64,000 bases of DNA from Lunularia cruciata (taxonomy: Eukaryota > Streptophyta > Marchantiopsida > Lunulariales > Lunulariaceae): the NCBI GenBank assembly GCA_948567375.1, contig OX419757.1:59086001-59150000 (forward strand), given 5' to 3'. The notes under the pieces were generated by a model. That model was not told the origin of the DNA. It did no database searches and worked only from the letters and a program-made list of their open reading frames with translations. Below, one piece after another: positions 54,809 through 64,000 of this stretch. Position 1 is the stretch's first letter. The number at the start of each line of letters is the position of its first letter. The position numbers were made by a program, and so were the translations under genes.

Positions 54809-56795
54809 AAAATACCAAAGCAAGAATAAGATAGGTAGAATCTATGGAATACAAAATCCATTTCTCCTAAACTATTGGGATTTTTGTGTCTATGTGCTAA
54901 CAAGCATCATTTCATGCTTTGGTCAAAATTTTCTAAATCCATTCACCTTGTCCAATGAACCATTGATCCTTCAAATTGTAACTTATGGAGAGCGGGAGAT
55001 GCATTGCATTTACATATTAACCTAGAGATTTGCAAGTAAGTAGTTTGGTAGAGTAGTAGCCATGGTGATGATGCCCAAAGTTATCATTGCCATGTAATAA
55101 AAAATAGAGCATCTTACTTGATTATTAAAAGAGAGAGATTATAACAATAAACTATAATAGCAAATGGAGAGGGAAAATTTTCTAAAAGGAAGAAGATTGA
55201 GTGTAAGTTTCAAAACCTAAGCCATTTGAAGAATTTTTCATGTCCCAAAGTTTTTTTCCTTGTGCTAATTAAAAAATGAATGTAATTTACTATGTGCAAT
55301 GGAGAAATTTGTATTTAATTAAGAACAACTTTACAAATCTTCTACATGAACAAAGATGAATTCTCTTTGCTTTATGCTAATTAGATAGAACGGAAAAACT
55401 ATGGTGTTGATTTTGGGTAGAGCAACCTCAATGGAATTTTTTGATCCAATCTTCACATAGGAAGAATTCAAGAGTGCATCACTTGGAAGATTCTAAGTGG
55501 TGGATATCACACAAGCACACCTATTGGTGCATGTATCCTCTATGGGAATATTAAGTTTGGTGATGCAAGTAGTTAAAGAAATTACTTATATGGAGTTTAA
55601 TAAATCTTCTATATTAGTAATGATTTTCTAGAGTTAGTCATACCCTAATTTAGAGTTGACTATATTTTAGAGGAACTTGAAAATATGAGTATCACTCTTT
55701 TAGATTCTAGTATATTGACTTTGTTTTATTCTTGGGTGTTTGACTTTGAATAAAGAGTTGGAGAACTGTTGGGTCCATTAGCCTTCTTGGTTTAGATTTG
55801 TCTATAATCCAAAGATAGCCTATATGAACATGTGAAAGAATCCTTGATTTAGTTGTTGGGTCAAGATAAGATCACATGCTCATTGGATTATTCCAATATG
55901 TATAAATATTCCTTGAAACTTTAGACCTTTTATGATTTTTTTGCCAAGTAACTTGAGTTACTTTAGTAGTTAGTATCTTTGGTATGTATATATGTCACAA
56001 ATATATAAACTAGTGATGAAGAAGTACTCATTATCATTTCATTGGCAACTATATCTCACTCATTGAGTTTTCTAGTGAGCAATGGCTTGAGTCTTAAAGA
56101 TGCCTTGGATTTTTAGCCTTGGAGGAGTGTAATAGACTTTGGGTTCTTTGCCTTCTTAGTCCATGGTGCATTGCTTTAATAGCCATTAAAGGTTCATCTT
56201 GAGTGAGAGGCAAGATCTTCACCAATGGAGATTGATGTCATCCAACAAAGACCACTTGGCATTGTAGACAAGGAACAATTGCAACAAAATGGTAGTTGCT
56301 TCCATTGTTACCAAATTAGACATTATAGTGATAAATATTCAACTAAGAATGTACAACCTTGATCTTGCCTAAAGTTCCTAGAGCATGAGGATCAAGGAAA
56401 AAGAGAGTCCCAGTGAGAGATATTGAGCCACTTATTAAGAACTTGATTTATTTCATTGGGATTGGAGGCTCAACCTATGCAAGTTTTATTTGTTTGCAAA
56501 GGATGATATCCAATTGTGGTTGTAAGATTTTGGTTGATTGTGCAAGTGTGAGAATTCCATGTCCATAAAATTAGCAATGAATTATGTATTCATTGTGTAT
56601 TCATTATGTATTCCTATCAAGCTAATATTTGGTAGCAGATTGATTAAGGTAGAAAAAGGTTTGGCGTTCCATAACTCACATCCTCTTGTATTCAAGATTT
56701 GGAAAGAGAAGCTAGTGTGTATGAGATTTGTAGTAGCTCCTTTGCACTACAATATCACTCTAAGTTTTCCTTGGCTTGAACAACATAGGGTTTAA
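54809..56795 (+). pseudogene. Gag, zinc knuckle and protease of plus chromovirus
   Basis: The gag start region near 54950-55090 matches the minus copies in reverse complement. After the inserted solo LTR comes a knuckle CFHCYQIRHYSDKY in which the last Cys is Tyr (about 56296-56340). The protease frame 56538-56795 ends in HYNITLSFPWLEQHRV, the family's LGxPWL motif, and the catalytic region reads ILVDCASV (56529-56552). Confidence 0.78.
55505..56221 (+). repeat. Solo LTR of family 3, diverged
   Basis: Shares GGTGCATGTAT, the CACTCTTTTAGATTCTAG area, TATATAAACTAG and GCCTTCTTAGTCCATGGTGC with the LTRs at 19775 and 26843. The left end is approximate; no target duplication resolved. Confidence 0.78.
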
Positions 56796-56979
56796 ATGAT
56801 TAGATCCAATGATAAATTCAAGTACAATACCAAAGTAAATATAACCTAAGGGAAAATCACATTTGAGGAAATCATCTAAGAGTAGTCAATATTAAGATGA
56901 GAAGTTTATTATAATAGAGATTGTAGATTAATTTTTGGAGGAAAATACTATTATCATTGTTGTATGAATCAAGCTTATT

Positions 56980-57504
56980 ACACAAGGGGTGGTTAATGAG
57001 TATAAGAAGATTCAAAAAGTGGTTAATCAAATATTTTAGGAGTTAAAGACATGTTTCTCTATGATCTTTCAAAGGTGTTACAATTTGATTGAAGTATGCC
57101 CTTCAAGATTGAACTATTTTCAAGTACTTTAGTGAGTAAATCAATCTATTAACTCTCATCAAAGGAACTAGAAGAACCTCTAACAACATTGACCAAGTTA
57201 ATGGAGAAGAAACATACAACATAACACGTCTCCTTGGGGAGAACCAATATTTTTTGTACCATAGAAGGATAAAGGGCTTCAATTTTATATTAATTTTATG
57301 GTCTTAATAAACAAACCTTGAAGAATGTGTATTCCTTGCCTTGATGACTTGTCAAAACAATTGAGCAGAGCACAATTCTTATCCAAATTAGATCTCAAAG
57401 CAACTATTGGCAATTCCAATTGATGAGCAAAAAATATGGATGACTACCTTTTGTTCAAGATATGGGCATTTTGTATGGATAATTTAACCTTTTGGGTCAC
57501 TAAT
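56980..57504 (+). pseudogene. RT, N-terminal part, of plus chromovirus
   Basis: Contains equivalents of LSSKELEEPL, ASPWGEPIFFVP and AQFLSKLDLKATIG, then ends at the phrase corresponding to FGSL, where the minus element is inserted; the next bases of the same motif are at 63951. Confidence 0.78.
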
Positions 57505-57941
57505 TATAAAAGACCAAAGAGAGAAATAGAAGAATGGAAGACCGGAGTGAAAGATTAAATTGGGACTCTTGAATGAAGGAAACTCTATATCCTTAGCACA
57601 AGCTTGGGATTTGATATTTATATAGAATATACAAGGCTCTCAGGAAGCTTCATGAGAAGCTTCCTAAAAGCCACCTTCTTAGAGTGCAAACTAAGCTAAC
57701 TAGGAGGTTTCTTGAGAAGGTTCTTTGTAGAAGCCGCATACTTGGCATACAAGCTCAAAGTTTCCTCCTAGAATTTTCCTACTTGGCATAAACATTACAC
57801 CTATATACTTGGAAGGTACCAAGAAACTTCCTAGAAGTTTCATAAATGTTTGTAGAACATCCTTAGAATTCTTGTCTAATTTGGCATTTTTGCTATCTTG
57901 TTAGTCTTGACTAATTTTTCTGCTAACTCTATATTGTTACA
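57505..57941 (-). repeat. 3' LTR of minus chromovirus
   Basis: Minus strand starts TGTAACAATATAG at 57941, following AGTGGGGGAATA, and ends TCTTTTATA at 57505. Confidence 0.87.
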
Positions 57942-58740
57942 TATTCCCCCACTTCTAGTTGGTGATGTCCTTGCTGCCAAGGAATCTTTAAACTCTTGTA
58001 GGGCTGTTGGTGTATTATGGAGATGAGCAAGGTGTTCCCTTGTGGCATCATGAAGGAGATACCTTTTCCAAAGGACTTCATACTTAGTGTGTCATTGGCG
58101 GCTATATTGGATGTTGCAACGTGCAAGTATTTGATCAATTTCATACTCCTCATGATCATTGATAGGCATAGGAGGAGGAGGAGAGAGTTGGAGACGGGTG
58201 GAAAAGGATGATAGGTTAGAAATAAAGGGTTTGAGTTTTGAAACATAGAAGACAAGATGGATTTGTATATGATTAGGGAGAGCAAGTTGGTAGATAATGG
58301 GAGAAATAATATGAGTAGTCTCAAGTGGACCTATCCAATTAAGAGCAAGTTTATGGACTTGGGTAAATAAGTGGAAGAGGAAGGTTATTAGAAGAAAATA
58401 TGACTTTCTCACCAAGTTGAAAGGTGAGATCATGACAATATTTATCAATATATTGTTGTTGCTAATTTTGAGCAATAAGAAGATGTGACTTGGCTTGGTG
58501 TAGGGATTTAAATAACATGGACAAGAAGGTGGAAGTATATGGGACCTCAGATGGTGAAGGAGCAAGAAGAGAATATAGAACAAGTGGATCTTGCATATAA
58601 TTAAGGAAGATGGGAGAAGAGCTAATACTTGAATTCTTGGAATTATTATAGGCAAACTCAACAACTACAAGAAAAATATCCTTGTTAGTGTAGTAAACAT
58701 TGACAAAGGCACATAGTATGTCCTCCAAAGTGCAATTTTC
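57942..58740 (-). pseudogene. Integrase tail with chromodomain, minus chromovirus
   Basis: On the minus strand: IQIHLVFYVSKLKPF, then HEEYEIDQILARCNIQ (chromodomain start), a break, and the remaining half (SFGKGISFMMPQ in a shifted frame of the WKGYSLHDAT block). The frame 58462-58728 contains VVVEFAYNNSKNSSISSSP of the integrase core end. Confidence 0.82.
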
Positions 58741-59500
58741 TCATTTTATTTGTCCATCAATTTGAGGATGATGAGTTGTAGATAAGGCAAGCTTGGTCCC
58801 AAGAAGTTTAAATAGAGCTTGCCAAAAGCTACCAATAAAGCAAGGATCTTGATTAGAGATGAGGACTCTTGGCATCCCATGGTGCTTGAAGACAATGTCA
58901 AAGTAGATCTGTGCTAATGTTAGAGCATCAATGGTATCCATGATAGGAGCCAAATTAATCTACTTGTTGAGCTTACCAAAAAAACTATGATAGTTGTATG
59001 GCCCTAGCCCAACTTTGGCAAGGATGTGATGAGGTCTAAGCTTACATGTTCCCAATGAGTAGATGGAATTGGTAGTGATTGAAGGAGTTCACTTGGCTTT
59101 TGGTTCCGGGCCTTCTTGAATTGGTAGCTCTCACAAGATCAAACAAACTCTTGAACCTCTCATGCCATGTTGGGACACCACCATTGGTGTTGTAGGGTAC
59201 CCAAGGTCTTGTCCACACCCATGTGACCAACAATTGATAAGTCATGAGCTTCTTGAAGGCACACAAGTCATAGATCACCCTTGGTTGGAACATAGATCTG
59301 GTTCTCATAATATAGAGGGCCTTCCTTGAAGTAAAAGGTGTTGTTTCCTTGTTGTGTGCTGTAAGATGACCTTGTACCATTTGAAAGAATGGATCTTGTT
59401 GTAAAGTGGTCCTAAACTCAATTTGGACTTTTGAGTCAATTGACATTGTGATGAGAGGTTCATGAAGAGTTTTCAAATCAGGTCATGATAGGGCATTAGG
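58741..59500 (-). pseudogene. Integrase core and zinc module, minus chromovirus
   Basis: 58741-58953 gives MDTIDALTLAQIYFD and HHGMPRVLISNQDPCF, where Asp of SDRDP is Asn; PQIDGQIK ends at the expected Glu position, which is not conserved. The zinc-module area (59042-59476) is frame-shifted. Confidence 0.8.
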
Positions 59501-60790
59501 GATGACATGAAACATATTGGATTTATACTCAAGTTTGATGTCAAACAACTATAGTTGTTCTTCACATCAATGATATTGACTCTTCATTGCACCAAATGTA
59601 ACATCTACAACAAAGGTTTATGATAAATTGTAATACCAAGAGCTAGCCATAGGATCTCAATGTGAAATTTAGTTTGGTAACATCTAGAATGATGTTATAC
59701 ATGATGGATAAATAGATCATATAGAAGTATCACCAAAAGAGTACTTCTACTAATAGTGCAGAAATTAAAATAAACTTGAAAACCTGAGAAAAAATAGTTA
59801 GACATATGATTTAAAGGTGAGAACTAGATTGGTAACATCTAGAGAGATGTTACACATGATGTACTAAATAGATCAGAAAGAGGTATCACCAAAAGGGGAC
59901 TTCTACTAATAGAGTAGGAACCAAAATATGCCTAAAATCTTTGAAGGCAATTTTGGAGGCCTAAACAGATGAATTAGGTCTAAAAATGTGTAGAGCTCCT
60001 CCCCTTGATGGAGGAAATGCTAGCCTCCCATAACCCTTGGTCTTTCTTGTCAAGAGCTTTTCAATGGTACCTCACTCACATGATTATGAGATTCCTACAA
60101 GAAGATTCCCTAAAAGATTCCCTCTAATCAAAGCTTGTTTGACCAACCAGATAGGATCAGGACCAACATGTCACCCATCCAAGTAAGTAATCCAAGGGTG
60201 AAGCTTTCTGACATATCATCTATCTATGTGCCTAATCCTATGTTGGAGCTTCCTTGGAGGAGATCCTCTTTGTCTATATAACAAAGAGAAGGTGCTCCTT
60301 TGGGCATCGGATGATTGAGTGTAAAATCTGTGTTTTATCTCTTCTCTTGTCCTTGGAGTATTACATAGATTCACATGATCATTGGTTTCTCCCAGAGATA
60401 ATTTTCCATACCTTGGTGGTATATACCATCGCTAGTTGTTCTCAATCTCAAGTAGAGTAATTCCTTTCTATGGTGTTTAGTTGGTGAGACACAAAGGCAA
60501 TGAGATGTAACCCATATGTAAATGTATACTACAACACAACTCCAATGGCAAAGTTAGAAGCATCAAAATCAACCACATAAGGACAAAGTTGAGGATCATA
60601 TGGTTGAATAATGGGTCTTGAAGACACCATATTCTTTAGCTTCTTGAATGCTTCTTCATGCTTGGTAGTCCACTAAAAGCTTGAGGTCTTCCCCAAATGA
60701 TTGGTTGATGGTGTGGCCACATGAGCATAGTATTAGATGAACCATCAATAAAAAGTTACCAATCTATTAAATGCCCACATTTTTGTGGTA
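59501..60790 (-). pseudogene. RNase H region of minus chromovirus with intervening sequence
   Basis: RNase H remnants flank a segment (about 59625-60350) not found in the other family 2 copies. That segment has a duplicated phrase: TTTGGTAACATCTAG near 59685 and GATTGGTAACATCTAG near 59828, followed by similar ATGTTA and AGTATCACCAAAAG words. It is probably a further small insertion. Confidence 0.6.
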
Positions 60791-61680
60791 TCCTTCAAAG
60801 TAGGCAAATCAATAATGCCCTTGATTTTCTCCTCTTCCATATTTATCCCCTCCGATGAGACCCTATGACCCAAGAAGATAACTTCCTTCTGCCAAAAGGT
60901 ACACTTTGACTTCTTGCAATAAAACTTCCATTGATGTACTTATCTTAAGACTTCTTGCACATGATTTGTGTGTTCTACCTCTATCTTGCTATAGATAAAA
61001 TATCATCCAAGCCCAACACCATGTATCAATTCATTAGCCCATCCAACACTTCATGCATCTTATCCATGAAGATTATCAAAGCATTAATGAGCCCAAAAGG
61101 TAATATTTTCCATTCAAAATTCCCATACCTCGTGTGAAAAGTAGTCTTTTGCACATCCTCTTTATCAATGTGAATCTTCCAATAGCCACTTTGAAGATCC
61201 AACTTGGAGAAATATCGTGCTCCACACAATTGATCCAACAAGTCATCAATTCAAGGCAAAGGATATGCATTCTTTATTGTTTGTCTATTGAGGGCATGTT
61301 AGTCAATATAGAAGCAAAGTTCTCCATCTTTTTTTGGAACAAATAATACCAATTCTCCCCAAGGAGATGTACTATCTCTCCTTGGGGTGCACTAATACTA
61401 TTTATTCTAAAAAAGGATGGAAGAATTTCCTTTTGTATTGGTTATTATCACATGAAATACTACTCCAACAACTCTATCAATGTTGTTTGAAGCTCTTCCA
61501 ACTTCTTTGGTGAGAGCCAATAGATTGGTCTACTCATTGGAGTACTTATTTACAATAACTCAATCTTGAAGGGCATATCATGATTGGAGTGTAATCCCTT
61601 TGGTAGATCATCCAAAAACACATATGCAAACTCTTGACCTATATGATCAACTATTGCTTGATGAGGCTTTTGGCCCTCAT
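60791..61680 (-). pseudogene. RT of minus chromovirus
   Basis: 61026-61241 keeps ARYFSKLDLQSGYWKIHI and WKILPFGLINALIIFMDKM. The active-site block near 61010 reads GLDDIL in place of FLDDIL, keeping the Asp pair. The N-terminal segment with ELLE and LSPK equivalents lies to 61560. Confidence 0.82.
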
Positions 61681-63410
61681 CATATTATCCATGTGCAATT
61701 GGCATGATCCACATCACAAAAATAGGAATATTTTCTTCCAAAGCTTACTCTATAGTTGCCTTACTCACAAACTTACCATCTTGAGATTGTTTATTCTTAT
61801 GTGTCTTACTCAAAGGTGCCAAACAACCTAATTTTTACTTTGGTGTTATACTTGAATTCATCATTGGGTCCAATCAAATTAAACCTAATTGCGTTCAAGC
61901 TAAGACAAACCTAGAATGATATCATAGTGTAGAGATACTACTATAAACCTCATACCTTCCAAATACTCCTTCATAATCTTGAATGTAATAGGATGTGAGG
62001 TATGAAATACATAACTCTTTCTATCATCTACCATCATCAATCTATTTTTGATACAAGCTTGATAAGAATACCTAATTCTTTTGCTAATTACATAGACATG
62101 CAATTCTTTGAACTTCTAGAATAATTAAAATCTTACAATCATTATTAGATATCATACCTTGCAAGTGAAAAATCATTATTAGATATCATACCTTGCAAGT
62201 GAAAAAAACTTGCATAGGTTTATTTTTTGATCCCAATGGAACTTATCAAGTTCTCAATAAGTGGCTCAATCTTTCCTGTTTGGATTTTTTTTCCTTGATG
62301 TTCTTGTTCTACAAACTCCATTTGGGTGATTAGTTGAGATCATCCATTCTTTTGTGTACATTCAACAATGCAATATCCAATTTGGCAATAATAAAATCAA
62401 TTACCATTTTGTCATAGTCTCCTTATTTGTAATGCCTAATGATCTTTGTTGTACAACATCAATCTCCATTTGTGTTGGCTCCTCTATTCTTGTGTAGTGT
62501 ATTGAAAGGTTTTATGGAGATCAAGGTCAAAGCCAAGTTGTGACAACCAAGGAACCAATTACATTGCTTTCTCCAAGGGTTTGTGCTCTCACAAGGTCCC
62601 TTCCAATTTGTTTCATGACTTCAAGACCCCAAAAAATTGATCCAGAGCTTCACCTTTTGGTATATCTAGAATTTGCATTATGGTGTTCTCAAATTGAATG
62701 ATGTAATTTCTCATAAAACCAATTTGTTTCAATTTTGCCAATCTATCTCATGTAGCTTGTGCAATATTAATAGCTTGGAATCTCCCAATTATTGTGATCT
62801 TGAATTCTTCCCATGTTAAGATTGGCATAACACATACCATCTAGCTTGCTCTACTCAAAATTGGCACCATAGTTTTATCGCTCCATCAAATTTGCTTGAA
62901 GCCAAGAGAATCTATCTCATTCATCTTGAAGATTTGTAGCGTTAAAATAATTTAATCAATCAAACACAAAGGTCTCCATTGCACCCAAGAGATTCTTGCC
63001 TTCAAATACCTTGGGCTTTGGAAATTAGATCTACTCTTCTCCTTCTCAAAATTGTACTCTCTCCACATGCTTTTGTCATTGATGGTCTCTTTCTTCCAAC
63101 AATTGAGTAAGGTGCTCAATTTTTTCTTGAATAGTGATGATAACTTTGGGCATTGCCACCAAGGCTACTAACCTATCAAACTACCTAAAATTATCTAAGT
63201 TAAACATAGATGCAACATGTTCACCATTCTATATTAATTACAATTGGAAGTATCCAAGGCTCATTAGAAAAGGTGATTACACAAAAAATTCTACCCAAAG
63301 CGTGAGATGAGAAATTACAAGAAATGATGCTTGGGTAGTACATGGACATGAAAATCTAGATTTTTTGGGGAAAGTGGATTTGATGGTCCATAAACTCCAT
63401 CCATCCCATT
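61681..63410 (-). pseudogene. Protease and Gag of minus chromovirus
   Basis: 61900-62103 encodes the protease tail (FIVVSLHYDIILGLS). Zinc-knuckle and capsid equivalents follow at about 62370-63100 but without long open frames. Near 62130-62195 a 30-bp phrase (ATCATTATTAGATATCATAC) is directly duplicated. Confidence 0.72.
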
Positions 63411-63426
63411 CCTACTCTAATACCAA

Positions 63427-63950
63427 TATAAAAGATTGAGGAGAGAAATAGGAGAAAGGAAGATTAATGTGAAAGATCACATCAGGAATCTTGAATGAGG
63501 GAAATTATGAATCCCTAGCATGAACTTAGGCTTTAATATTTATAGGGAACATACAAGGCTCTTGAGAAGCTTCTCAAGAAGATTTCTAAAATTTGTCTTC
63601 TTAGAGTGCAAGCTAAGCTGATTAGGAAGCTTCTTGAAAAAATTCCTTCTAGAAGTTGCCTACTTGGCGTGCAAGTTAAGCTAGTCAAGAAGCTTCTCAA
63701 GAAGCTTCTTTCTAGAAGCTACCTACTTGGTGTGTAAGCTAAGCTAGCTGAGAAACTTCCAAGAAGCTTCCTCTTAGAAATTGCATACTTTGCATACACA
63801 TTATACTTACATACCTATTTGAAAGGTACCAAGAAATTTCCAAAAAGCTCTATAGATGTTCCTAGACATCCCTAAAACTCCTAGCTAATTTGGCCTATTT
63901 TCTACCTCATTAGTCTTTACTAACTCGTCTACTAACTCCATATCGTTACA
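63427..63950 (-). repeat. 5' LTR of minus chromovirus (524 bp)
   Basis: Minus strand begins TGTAACGATATGGAG and ends TCTTTTATA, followed by the PBS TTGGTATTAGAG (63415-63426 in reverse). It holds several GAAGCTTC and TTCTAGAA palindromes upstream of TATAAATATT. Confidence 0.88.
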
Positions 63951-64000
63951 CTCTTGCATTTTTCATGGATCAAATGCATAAGGTGCTAAAAGAGCTATTG

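Larger units (their letters stand above)
57505..63950 (-). mobile_element. Full-length chromovirus, minus strand, nested in another chromovirus
   Basis: 3' LTR 57505-57941 and 5' LTR 63427-63950 bracket chromodomain, integrase, RNase H, RT, protease and gag in order (right to left). Outer flanks belong to one RT reading region of the plus element, with a possible duplication too mutated to read. About 6.4 kb; LTR lengths differ (437 and 524 bp). Many stops. Confidence 0.9.
54483..64000 (+). mobile_element. Chromovirus (family 2), plus strand, split and running off the window
   Basis: 5' LTR 54483-54796, PBS, gag, knuckle, protease and RT run to 57504 and resume at 63951-64000, where RT sequence (FMDQMHK-like) continues. 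It is interrupted by a family 3 solo LTR (about 55505-56221) and by a full-length minus chromovirus (57505-63950). All frames are decayed. Confidence 0.87.

Noticed and set aside
58092-58664. 190-codon minus frame rich in Leu and Ile
   Set aside because: Partly a shifted reading of the chromovirus integrase tail; only its last part (IQIHLVFYVSKLKPF) is the real frame, and its hydrophobic look does not indicate a membrane protein.
1-64000. tRNA or rRNA genes, host resistance or metabolic genes
   Set aside because: None recognised on either strand by reading; a tRNA scan and a spliced gene prediction were not possible here.

Overview
The window is plant nuclear DNA made almost entirely of nested, mostly decayed Ty3/gypsy LTR retrotransposons. 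Evidence for a plant: initiator-Met-type primer binding sites (TGGTATCAGAG), chromodomain-bearing gypsy elements, an Athila/Tat-like gypsy element, and AT-rich low-copy filler. No intact host gene, tRNA, rRNA or CRISPR was seen. I cannot name the species; a large-genome streptophyte (bryophyte, lycophyte, fern or gymnosperm) would fit.

Family 1 is the centre of interest. Copy A (1-8966) carries one uninterrupted reading frame of about 2,400 codons (1493-8692): Gag, two zinc knuckles, aspartic protease, a DNMT3/DRM-type cytosine-5 DNA methyltransferase, reverse transcriptase, RNase H, integrase and a C-terminal PHD finger. The frame has eight premature stops (seven TAG, one TGA, no TAA, no frameshift). 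Each is one C-to-T change away from CAG or CGA, as expected if methylated CHG/CG sites were deaminated. Copy B (27775-29876) and copy C (33788-46905, in pieces) are older AT-drifted relatives. B lacks the methyltransferase part but keeps the PHD region; C keeps remnants of both.

Family 2 elements are chromoviruses (chromodomain after integrase) whose LTRs hold GAAnnTTC heat-shock-element-like palindromes upstream of a TATAAATA box. There are five: a 5'-truncated plus copy (8967-11753); a truncated minus copy (29877-33787); a full-length minus copy (33842-38657) with 469-bp LTRs and a perfect 5-bp target duplication, inserted in the gag of copy C; a full-length minus copy (57505-63950); and a plus copy starting at 54483 that the previous one interrupts.

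Family 3 is an Athila/Tat-like gypsy element (19775-27496) with about 650-670-bp LTRs and a tRNA-Asp-type primer site. Two solo LTRs of it lie at 40841-41536 (inside the methyltransferase of copy C) and about 55505-56221.

Layout: copy A; plus chromovirus; unclassified stretch with decayed coiled-coil reading frames (11754-19774); family 3 element; copy B; two minus chromoviruses, the second splitting copy C; rest of copy C with a solo LTR and a 1,585-bp unclassified insertion; low-copy intergenic DNA (46906-54482); and two nested chromoviruses to the right edge.
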